The position numbers and the translations under genes are program-made. Positions 1 to 6,206 of a stretch of 10,527 bases of DNA are shown piece by piece. The stretch is from Paracoccaceae bacterium (GTDB taxonomy: Bacteria; Pseudomonadota; Alphaproteobacteria; Rhodobacterales; Rhodobacteraceae). Under the pieces are notes generated by a model. That model had not been told where the DNA came from and did no database searches. It was given only the letters and a program-made list of their open reading frames with translations. Position 1 is the stretch's first letter, and each line of letters opens with the position of its first letter. Location: NCBI GenBank assembly GCA_013214715.1, contig JABSSB010000034.1:1-10527 (forward strand), written 5' to 3'.

Positions 1-20
1 GTATAGGGACGAAAACGGCC

Positions 21-653
21 TCACACAGTCCCGAACATCCGATCCCCGGCATCGCCCAGACCCGGCATGATATATCCCTTGTCATTCAGCCCCCGGTCCA
101 CCGCGGCCGTGACGATATGCACGTCCGGATGTGCCTCTTGCATGCGCGCGATCCCTTCCGGCGCGGCCAGCAGGCATAGGAAGCGGATATCCCTGGCCCC
201 CGCCTGTTTCAGCAGATCAATCGCCGCGACCGAGCTGTTGCCCGTGGCCAGCATCGGGTCCACCGCGATCACCACCCGTTCATCAAGCCGTGCGGGCACT
301 TTGAAATAGTATTGCTCGGGCTGCAGCGTTTCCTCGTTGCGCTGCAAGCCGACAAAGCCGACGCCCGCATTCGGCATCAGCTCCAGCACACCATCCAGCA
401 TCCCGTTGCCTGCCCGCAGGATCGACACAAGGGCAATGGTTTCGCCATCGGCCACCGGCGCGTCCATGACCTCCAGCGGAGTTTCGATCTGCTGCGTCGT
501 CATCGGCATTTCGCGCGTGATCTCATAGGCCAGAAGCAAGGTGATTTCCTTGAGCAGCAGGCGAAACTCCTTGGTCGGAGTATTCACATCCCGCATCAGG
601 CTCAGCTTGTGCAACACCAAGGGGTGATCAACGACGGTCAGATACTCGGACAT
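21..653 (-). CDS. upp: Uracil phosphoribosyltransferase
   Basis: Converts uracil plus PRPP to UMP and pyrophosphate in the cytoplasm, the last step of uracil salvage. The 210-residue product has the usual family length. The PRPP-binding loop is visible at residues 131-139 (VDPMLATGN, with N where E. coli has G), the invariant SILRAGNGM segment is at 78-85, and the uracil-binding C-terminus GYIMPGLGDAGDRMFGT is at 193-209. The ATG at 653 is preceded by AGGAG about 7 bases upstream. It is the last visible gene of the cdd-deoA-deoB-upp run, 62 bases after deoB, and its job fits: it captures uracil released by DeoA from deoxyuridine. Only 20 bases follow the stop inside the window, and no terminator is visible there. 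Identification is by family recognition and is firm. Confidence 0.97.
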   Translation of the reverse strand: MSEYLTVVDHPLVLHKLSLMRDVNTPTKEFRLLLKEITLLLAYEITREMPMTTQQIETPLEVMDAPVADGETIALVSILRAGNGMLDGVLELMPNAGVGFVGLQRNEETLQPEQYYFKVPARLDERVVIAVDPMLATGNSSVAAIDLLKQAGARDIRFLCLLAAPEGIARMQEAHPDVHIVTAAVDRGLNDKGYIMPGLGDAGDRMFGTV

Positions 654-715
654 GGGGCGCTCCTGCTATTGGCTTCACTTGTGCTTAGGCCGGGTCACCC
701 TCCACAGGCAAGGGG

Positions 716-1927
716 TCACAGAAAACTACGGCCCGGCCCCTGCCCCGGCACGCCCAGATGCGCAGCGATCGAGGCCGCGACATCGGCAAACCCAACCTGC
801 CCGATGCTGCGCGCCCCCGCGCCCAAACCCAGCACAGGCACACGTTCGCGCGTATGATCAGTGCCGGTCCAGGTCGGGTCATTTCCGTGATCGGCGGTCA
901 GGATCAGCAGATCATCCCGTTGCAGCCGGGGCAGAAGCGCACCCAGCGCGCCGTCAAACCATTCCAAAGCCCGCGCATAGCCCGCCACATCACGGCGATG
1001 ACCGTAAAGGCTGTCAAATTCCACGAAATTGGCAAAGACCAGCGCGCCATCCTCGGCGCTGTCAACCAGATCGCCAAAATGTTGCATCAGCGTCGCGTCA
1101 TCGCCTTTGCGCAGGTCATCAATACCCTGCATCGAAAAAATGTCGCCAATCTTGCCGACGCCATAGGTCTTTCGACCTGCGTCTTGCACCCAATTTGTCA
1201 GAATCGGCGCGGGCGGTAGCACGGCATAATCGCGCCGGTTCGTGGTGCGGGTAAAACCACCCTCGGCAGAGCCGACAAAAGGCCGTGCGATCACACGGCC
1301 CACCTTCATCTCGTGCAGGCGGGGGGCCACGTCCTGACACAGCTGCAACAGACGCTCCAGTCCAAAGCTTTCTTCATGCGCGGCGATCTGAAACACCGAA
1401 TCCGCAGAGGTATAGCAGATCGGCCATCCGGTCTGCATATGCTCGCTCCCCAGACGCGCGATGATTTCGGTGCCCGAAGCATGGCAATTGCCCAGAATGC
1501 CCTCCACCCCTGCCGCCTGCGCCACAAAAGCAGACAAATCAGCGTCAAAACATGGGGTGGTGTCTGGAAAGTAATACCAGTCAAATGGCACCGGCAGCCC
1601 CGCCAGTTCCCAATGCCCCGACGGCGTATCTTTCCCGCGAGAGCTTTCTGTGGCCGCGCCCCAAAGACCCTCGGGCGTGGCCGTCAGACCCGGCGCTACC
1701 TCGCCCGAGGCCAGTCTCACCGCCGCGCCCAATCCCAGCCGGTTCAGATGCGGCAGGGCCAGCGGACCGCTGCGACCTGTGTCCGCCTGCCCCGCCGCGC
1801 AGGCTTGCGCGATATGGACCAGAGTGTTTGCACCCGTATCGGGCCGGTCACCGTTGAAATAGGCGTCCGCATCCGGCGCGCCGCCGATGCCGACCGAATC
1901 CATCACCACAAGAAAGGCACGCGGCAT
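716..1927 (-). CDS. deoB: Phosphopentomutase
   Basis: Interconverts (deoxy)ribose-1-phosphate and (deoxy)ribose-5-phosphate, taking over the sugar released by DeoA. It belongs to the alkaline-phosphatase superfamily, binds two Mn ions and is cytoplasmic. Visible key residues, numbered from the chosen start, are D10 (VVMDSVG), phospho-acceptor T101 (GKDTPSGHWE), D305 and H310 (EFDSLYGHRRD), D346-H347 (TADHG) and H358 (GTDHTRE), a complete metal and active-site set. The ATG at 1927 gives 403 residues beginning MPRAFLVV, which matches the family N-terminus. It has AAGGA at 1937-1941, 9 bases upstream. An in-frame ATG at 1945 adds six residues but lies inside deoA and has no ribosome site. The start is one base after the deoA TAG, so translation is probably coupled. 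Confidence 0.96.
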   Translation of the reverse strand: MPRAFLVVMDSVGIGGAPDADAYFNGDRPDTGANTLVHIAQACAAGQADTGRSGPLALPHLNRLGLGAAVRLASGEVAPGLTATPEGLWGAATESSRGKDTPSGHWELAGLPVPFDWYYFPDTTPCFDADLSAFVAQAAGVEGILGNCHASGTEIIARLGSEHMQTGWPICYTSADSVFQIAAHEESFGLERLLQLCQDVAPRLHEMKVGRVIARPFVGSAEGGFTRTTNRRDYAVLPPAPILTNWVQDAGRKTYGVGKIGDIFSMQGIDDLRKGDDATLMQHFGDLVDSAEDGALVFANFVEFDSLYGHRRDVAGYARALEWFDGALGALLPRLQRDDLLILTADHGNDPTWTGTDHTRERVPVLGLGAGARSIGQVGFADVAASIAAHLGVPGQGPGRSFL

Positions 1928-1928
1928 C

Positions 1929-3236
1929 CTAGGTAATCCTTTCATGGATCAAAGGCGCCGGGTCCGGCGGCGTATCGGACAGCACAATCGCTTTCAAAAC
2001 CGCCGTCTCCGCTCGCGCCGCCGCATCTTCGCGGCTGGCATGGATACGCAGCAGAGTGTCCCCCGTCACGATCTGCGCGCCCAGCCGCGGCACATCGGAG
2101 AGGCCCACCGCCGGGTCGATCTCATCGCCGTCGCGCTGGCGGCCCCCGCCCAAGGCGACCACGGCAAGGCCTAGCGCCTCTCCATCAAAGCCAGAGACAT
2201 ATCCGGTCTGAGGGGCGCGGACCTCTCGGATCACATTGGCTTCGGGCAGAAAGCGCGCCCAGTCTTCGACAAAACCCAGCGGCCCGCCCATTGCCGCCAG
2301 CATCTCTCCGAACCGCTCCGCCGCCTGCCCGTCGGCAATCGCCGTCGACAGGCGGGCTTCGCCATCCGCGGCATCGGCAGCAAGCCCATGCCGCGCCAGC
2401 AAGCCACCGCCCAAAGCCACAGCCAGCCGGGCCAGCGGTTCGTCGACCAGCCCGCCGGTCAGCACCCGCATCACCTCTGCAACTTCCAGCGCGTTGCCAA
2501 GACTGGGGGCAAGGGGTTGGTTCATGTCAGTGATCAGCGCCTCGGTTTGGCATCCGGCCGCATTGGCCGTGCTGGTCAGCGCCTGCGCCAAGGCCATGGC
2601 CTCATCGCGGGTTTTCATGAATGCCCCGCTGCCAAGCTTCACATCCAGGACCAGACCTTCGGGCGCGGCGGCCAGTTTCTTGGACAGGATCGACGAGGTG
2701 ATTAGATCAAGGCTCTCAACCGTCGCCGTCACATCGCGGATCGCATAAAGCCGCGCGTCAGCCGGGGCGATGTCGCCAGTTGCCCCGACAATCGCACAGC
2801 CCAGCTTGGCAACCAGCGCTTGAAACCGGTCTTGCGGCACCTGCGTGCGCACGCCTGGCACGGCCTCAAGTTTGTCCAGCGTTCCGCCGGTATGGCCCAG
2901 ACCACGACCGGAAATCATCGGCACATAGGCCCCGCACACGGCCAAGGCGGGAGCCAGAACCAGCGAGACGCAATCCCCCACGCCACCCGTTGAATGCTTG
3001 TCTACCACAGGGCCGGGCAAGTCCCAGTCCAGCACAGCGCCCGTGTCGCGCATCGCGAGCGTCAAGGCCGCACGACCCGCCGCATCCAACCCGCCCATGC
3101 AAATGGCCATCGCAAACGCACCCGCCTGCGCGTCGCTGACCGCGTCATCGGCCAGCCCTTGGGCGAACCAGGCCAAGGCGTCCGGATCCGGGCTCTCTCC
3201 GCGTCGCAGGGCGGCAATGATCTGACGGGCGTCCAT
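1929..3236 (-). CDS. deoA: Thymidine phosphorylase
   Basis: Phosphorolyses thymidine or deoxyuridine to the free base and deoxyribose-1-phosphate. At 435 residues it is close to the E. coli enzyme (440), and the catalytic set is intact with a constant offset of four: H81 in the KHSTGGVGD phosphate loop (80-88), R167 in the IRDVTATV segment, and S182 and K186 in TSSILSKKLA. The order is an N-terminal helical alpha domain (about 1-65), the phosphate-binding alpha/beta domain, and a C-terminal domain with the PQTGYVSG region. The start codon overlaps the cdd stop as TGATG, a classic coupling arrangement, and the gene ends 1 base before deoB. A pyrimidine-nucleoside phosphorylase (Pdp) would share the fold, but the neighbours and sequence favour DeoA. 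Confidence 0.96.
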   Translation of the reverse strand: MDARQIIAALRRGESPDPDALAWFAQGLADDAVSDAQAGAFAMAICMGGLDAAGRAALTLAMRDTGAVLDWDLPGPVVDKHSTGGVGDCVSLVLAPALAVCGAYVPMISGRGLGHTGGTLDKLEAVPGVRTQVPQDRFQALVAKLGCAIVGATGDIAPADARLYAIRDVTATVESLDLITSSILSKKLAAAPEGLVLDVKLGSGAFMKTRDEAMALAQALTSTANAAGCQTEALITDMNQPLAPSLGNALEVAEVMRVLTGGLVDEPLARLAVALGGGLLARHGLAADAADGEARLSTAIADGQAAERFGEMLAAMGGPLGFVEDWARFLPEANVIREVRAPQTGYVSGFDGEALGLAVVALGGGRQRDGDEIDPAVGLSDVPRLGAQIVTGDTLLRIHASREDAAARAETAVLKAIVLSDTPPDPAPLIHERIT

Positions 3237-3625
3237 CAGCCTTCCATATGCCCCGCATCAAAACGGCCCGGCAGCAAGTCGGCAATTGTGGTGGTTTTTT
3301 CCACGCCCGATGTTGTGGCCAATGTCACAGCCACATCGCCTGCGCCGAATTCGGCCAGTTTCTGACGACAGCCACCACAGGGCGGCACCGGCGTGGGGGA
3401 GCCTGCGACGACGTAAGCCTCGGTGATCACGGTCTCACCGGCGGCGACCATGGCAGCGATGGCCCCTGCCTCGGCGCAGGTGCCTTCAGGATAGGCCACG
3501 TTTTCGACGTTACAGCCGACATAAACGGTCCCCGACGCAGCCCGAATCGCCGCTCCCACCTTGAAATTCGAATAGGGCGCATGGGCATTTTCGCGAACCT
3601 GCATCGCCGCTTCTCTAAGTGTCAC
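3236..3625 (-). CDS. cdd: Cytidine deaminase (tetrameric, zinc)
   Basis: Hydrolytically deaminates cytidine and deoxycytidine to uridine and deoxyuridine, feeding DeoA. Numbered from the GTG at 3625, the 129-residue product has the small homotetrameric form: substrate loop NFKVGAA (20-26), CNVEN (38-42), zinc ligand C50 and proton shuttle E52 (TCAEAG), and zinc ligands C83 and C86 (PCGGCRQ). The ligands are all offset by three from B. subtilis Cdd. The GTG is preferred because a strong GGGGAGG lies 5 bases upstream and the product then aligns with the family start. An in-frame ATG at 3712 would add 29 residues (158 in total) unlike the family. First gene of the salvage operon; its TGA overlaps the deoA ATG by one base. 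Confidence 0.93.
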   Translation of the reverse strand: MTLREAAMQVRENAHAPYSNFKVGAAIRAASGTVYVGCNVENVAYPEGTCAEAGAIAAMVAAGETVITEAYVVAGSPTPVPPCGGCRQKLAEFGAGDVAVTLATTSGVEKTTTIADLLPGRFDAGHMEG

Positions 3626-3630
3626 TGGCG

Positions 3631-3637
3631 CCTCCCC
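3631..3637 (-). promoter_or_regulatory. Shine-Dalgarno site deciding the cdd start
   Basis: Read on the minus strand, GGGGAGG is followed by five bases (CGCCA) and then GTG at 3625-3623. Spacing and strength are close to ideal. This is the main reason to place the cdd start at the GTG rather than at the upstream ATG at 3712. Confidence 0.8.
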
Positions 3638-3663
3638 ACCGGTTTTTTCGCGTGTTGTCCACC

Positions 3664-3688
3664 AAAGCTGCCCGCGCCGCGCAGCTTT
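3664..3688. repeat. Inverted repeat in the cdd leader or promoter
   Basis: Eight-base perfect arms AAAGCTGC and GCAGCTTT flank a 9-base GC-only loop. It could be an operator or, if transcription starts upstream, a hairpin in the cdd 5' leader. No run of T follows on either strand, so an intrinsic terminator is unlikely. Confidence 0.5.
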
Positions 3689-3779
3689 TGCAAGCATCGC
3701 AAACAACCGCAATGACAGATCACCGGTTTCCCCCGCGTCACAGATAGTTTAGCCTTAAACCATTGAAGAGGAGCCCGCC

Positions 3780-6059
3780 ATGTCTGACACCACATCATTG
3801 CGCGACGCAGCCCTGGATTATCACGCGCGCGGGAAGCCGGGAAAACTGGAAATCCGCGCGACCAAGCCTTTGGCCAACGGGCGCGATCTGTCGCTGGCCT
3901 ATTCCCCCGGTGTCGCCGAAGCCTGCCTGGAGATCCGCAGCGATGACAGCACCGCCGCGCGATATACAGGGCGGGGCAATCTCGTGGCGGTCGTCTCCAA
4001 CGGCTCCGCCGTTTTAGGGCTGGGCAATATCGGGCCGCTGGCCTCGAAACCGGTGATGGAAGGCAAGGCAGTCCTGTTCAAGAAATTCGCCGATATCGAC
4101 TGTTTCGATATAGAGTTGGATGAAAAAGATCCCGAAAAGCTGGCCGAGATTGTCTGCGCTCTTGGCCCCACCTTTGGTGCGATCAACCTTGAAGACATCA
4201 AAGCCCCCGATTGCTTTATTGTGGAAAAAATCTGCCGTGAGCGGATGAACATCCCCGTCTTTCATGATGATCAGCATGGCACTGCCATAGTGGTGGGCGC
4301 GGCAGCCAAGAACGCGCTGCATGTCGCGGGCAAACGGTTCGAAGATATCAAGGTCGTCTCCACCGGTGGCGGCGCGGCGGGTATTGCCTGCCTGAACATG
4401 CTGCTGAAACTCGGCGTGAAACGGGAAAATGTCTGGCTCTGCGACATTCACGGGCTGGTCTATCAGGGCCGGACCGAAGACATGACACCGCAAAAGTCCG
4501 AGTATGCGCAAGCCTCGGACCTGCGCAGTCTGGGTGAGGTGATCGAAGGCGCCGACCTGTTTCTGGGCCTTTCGGGACCAAATGTGCTTCGGCCCGAACA
4601 TGTGACGAAAATGGCGGCGAAACCCATTGTCTTTGCGCTCGCCAACCCAACACCGGAAATCATGCCCGAGCGCGCGCGCGAAGCCGTGCCGGATGTGATC
4701 ATCGCCACCGGACGCAGCGATTATCCCAATCAGGTCAATAACGTCCTTTGTTTCCCCTTCATCTTCCGCGGCGCACTGGATGTTGGCGCGACCGAGATCA
4801 ACGACGCGATGCAGCTGGCCTGTATCGACGGGATTGCCGAGCTGGCCCGAGCGACCACCTCGGCCGAAGCCGCCGCGGCCTATCGCGGGGAGCAGATGAC
4901 CTTCGGCCCGGATTACCTGATCCCCAAGGCGTTCGACCCGCGCCTTGTGGCGGTGGTGTCTTCGGCCGTGGCCAAAGCGGCGATGGAAACCGGCGTCGCG
5001 ACCCGGCCCATCGACGATCTGGACGCATATCGCGAGAAACTGGAACAGGCAGTGTTCAAATCCGCGCTGCTGATGCGCCCGGTCTTTGACGCCGCGGCGG
5101 CGGCCTCACGCCGGATCGTCTTTGCCGAAGGCGAAGATGAACGCGTGATCCGTGCGGCGCAGGCCATTTTGGAGGATACAACCGAAACACCGATCCTGAT
5201 CGGCCGGCCTTCGGTGATCGAAGCACGCTGTGAACGGCTGGGATTGAAAGTGCGGCCGGGACGGGATTTCCAACTGGTCAATCCCGAAGATGACCCGCGC
5301 TATCGCGATTACTGGACGACCTATCACCAGATCATGCAGCGCCGCGGCGTCTCGCCCGACAGCGCCCGCGCGATCCTACGCACCAATCCCACGGCCATTG
5401 GCGCCATCATGGTCAATCGTGGCGAGGCCGACAGCCTGATCTGCGGCACCTTCGGCGAGTATAACTGGCATCTGAACTATGTGACCCAGGTGCTGGCCGG
5501 CGGGCCACAAGACCTGCACCCGCACGGCGCTCTGTCGCTGATGATCCTGGAAGACAGCCCGCTATTTATTGCGGACACCCATGTGCATCAGCTGCCCCAG
5601 CCCGAGCAATTGGCCAAAATTGCCATCGGGGCCGCGCGCCATGTGCGCCGCTTCGGACTCGAACCGCGCATAGCCTTCTGTTCCCAGTCCCAGTTTGGAA
5701 ACCAGACGGAAGGCTCAGGCGTGCGGATGCGCGCGGCGCTCGACATCCTCGACAGCGCGCCCCGCGATTTCAGCTATGAAGGAGAAATGAATGTCGACAC
5801 CGCCCTCGACCCCGCGCTGCGCGATCGGATTTTCCCCAATTCACGGATGCAAGGCGCGGCCAATGTCCTGATCTTTGCCCATGCCGATGCCGCCAGTGGT
5901 GTGCGCAACATCCTAAAGGTCAAAGCTGGCGGGTTGGAGGTTGGTCCGATTCTGATGGGCATGGGCAACCGCGCCCATATCGTGACCCCGTCCATCACCG
6001 CGCGCGGGTTGCTGAACGTGGCCGCCATCGCCGGAACACCCGTGACTCATTACGGGTGA
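3780..6059 (+). CDS. maeB: NAD(P)-dependent malic enzyme with C-terminal PTA-like domain
   Basis: Oxidatively decarboxylates malate to pyruvate with reduction of NAD(P), supplying pyruvate (and reducing power) when cells grow on TCA-cycle-entering substrates. The 759 residues match the long MaeB class. The malic N-terminal domain spans about 10-160, with probable catalytic Y41 (AYSPGVAEAC) and K96 (EGKAVLFKKF) and metal-binding E138/D139 (LEDIKAP) and D163/D164 (FHDDQHGTA). A Rossmann domain with TGGGAAG at 195-201 follows. A phosphotransacetylase-type domain runs from about 430 to 755 (IVFAEGEDERVIRAAQ near 445). In characterised relatives this tail is regulatory (acetyl-CoA response) and not a working transacetylase. 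The ATG at 3780 has GAAGAGGAG upstream. Whether it prefers NADP or NAD (S. meliloti TME versus DME) cannot be read here. Monocistronic or with prpE: unclear. Confidence 0.96.
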   Translation: MSDTTSLRDAALDYHARGKPGKLEIRATKPLANGRDLSLAYSPGVAEACLEIRSDDSTAARYTGRGNLVAVVSNGSAVLGLGNIGPLASKPVMEGKAVLFKKFADIDCFDIELDEKDPEKLAEIVCALGPTFGAINLEDIKAPDCFIVEKICRERMNIPVFHDDQHGTAIVVGAAAKNALHVAGKRFEDIKVVSTGGGAAGIACLNMLLKLGVKRENVWLCDIHGLVYQGRTEDMTPQKSEYAQASDLRSLGEVIEGADLFLGLSGPNVLRPEHVTKMAAKPIVFALANPTPEIMPERAREAVPDVIIATGRSDYPNQVNNVLCFPFIFRGALDVGATEINDAMQLACIDGIAELARATTSAEAAAAYRGEQMTFGPDYLIPKAFDPRLVAVVSSAVAKAAMETGVATRPIDDLDAYREKLEQAVFKSALLMRPVFDAAAAASRRIVFAEGEDERVIRAAQAILEDTTETPILIGRPSVIEARCERLGLKVRPGRDFQLVNPEDDPRYRDYWTTYHQIMQRRGVSPDSARAILRTNPTAIGAIMVNRGEADSLICGTFGEYNWHLNYVTQVLAGGPQDLHPHGALSLMILEDSPLFIADTHVHQLPQPEQLAKIAIGAARHVRRFGLEPRIAFCSQSQFGNQTEGSGVRMRAALDILDSAPRDFSYEGEMNVDTALDPALRDRIFPNSRMQGAANVLIFAHADAASGVRNILKVKAGGLEVGPILMGMGNRAHIVTPSITARGLLNVAAIAGTPVTHYG

Positions 6060-6076
6060 GCGCAACCGGTTGCGCT
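6059..6076. promoter_or_regulatory. Perfect 18-bp palindrome, LacI/GalR-type operator candidate
   Basis: AGCGCAACCGGTTGCGCT is its own reverse complement and has a central CG, as LacI/GalR-family operators usually do. It begins on the last base of the maeB stop codon, and its centre is 139 bp upstream of the prpE start. No T-run follows, and it has no natural loop beyond CCGG, so a terminator is less likely than a protein-binding site. I saw no second copy in the window. The regulator is not encoded here. Confidence 0.6.
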
Positions 6077-6206
6077 AAACTGCCGGTATCTGCAGCCAAA
6101 TCAAGGCAAGCTGCGTCTACAGCCTTGAAAGCTGTGGCGCAAAGCCGCATCACAGCCCGAGGAGAACCACACGTCAGCCAATGACGAGCGGAGGAGGACA
6201 GACCGC
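6077..6206 (+). promoter_or_regulatory. prpE upstream/leader region
   Basis: This is non-coding apart from a possible nine-codon ORF. A modest hairpin lies at 6113-6140: ACAGC (6119-6123) pairs with GCTGT (6131-6135) across a 7-base loop, with GCG/CGC pairing outside a small internal loop. No convincing -35/-10 pair is visible. The prpE ribosome site GGAGGAGGA (6190-6198) is about 8 bases before the ATG. A second purine-rich GAGGAG is at 6159-6164, 16 bases before the ATG at 6181 of the short ORF. Confidence 0.4.

Larger units (their letters stand above)
3626..3779. promoter_or_regulatory. Divergent control region between cdd and maeB
   Basis: These 154 bases lie between oppositely directed genes and must carry both promoters, but I cannot assign -35/-10 boxes with confidence on either strand. 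An inverted repeat, AAAGCTGC (3664-3671) and GCAGCTTT (3681-3688), has a 9-base loop and sits 39 bases upstream of the cdd start codon. Next to it CGCAA occurs at 3698-3702 and 3708-3712, exactly 10 bp apart, with a further GCAA at 3690-3693. Such phased repeats could be bound by a regulator of either gene. The maeB ribosome site GAAGAGGAG is at 3765-3773. Confidence 0.55.

Noticed and set aside
692..719. GGGTCAC repeated twice and the short palindrome GGGTCACCC between deoB and upp
   Set aside because: Too short and GC-rich to separate from chance, with no T-run to suggest a terminator.
312..857. Plus-strand ORFs opposite upp and deoB (for example 312-857, 652-1254 and 1313-1936)
   Set aside because: They are shadows of the minus-strand salvage genes, rich in Arg, His and Pro, with no ribosome sites or family likeness.
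4014..4601. 195-codon minus-strand ORF inside maeB
   Set aside because: It is antisense to the well-conserved malic domain and Rossmann domain; it is coincidental open frame.
3780..6059. Frameshift or fusion artefact in the long malic enzyme
   Set aside because: The malic enzyme plus phosphotransacetylase-like architecture is a known MaeB class, and the frame is continuous with normal codon use throughout.
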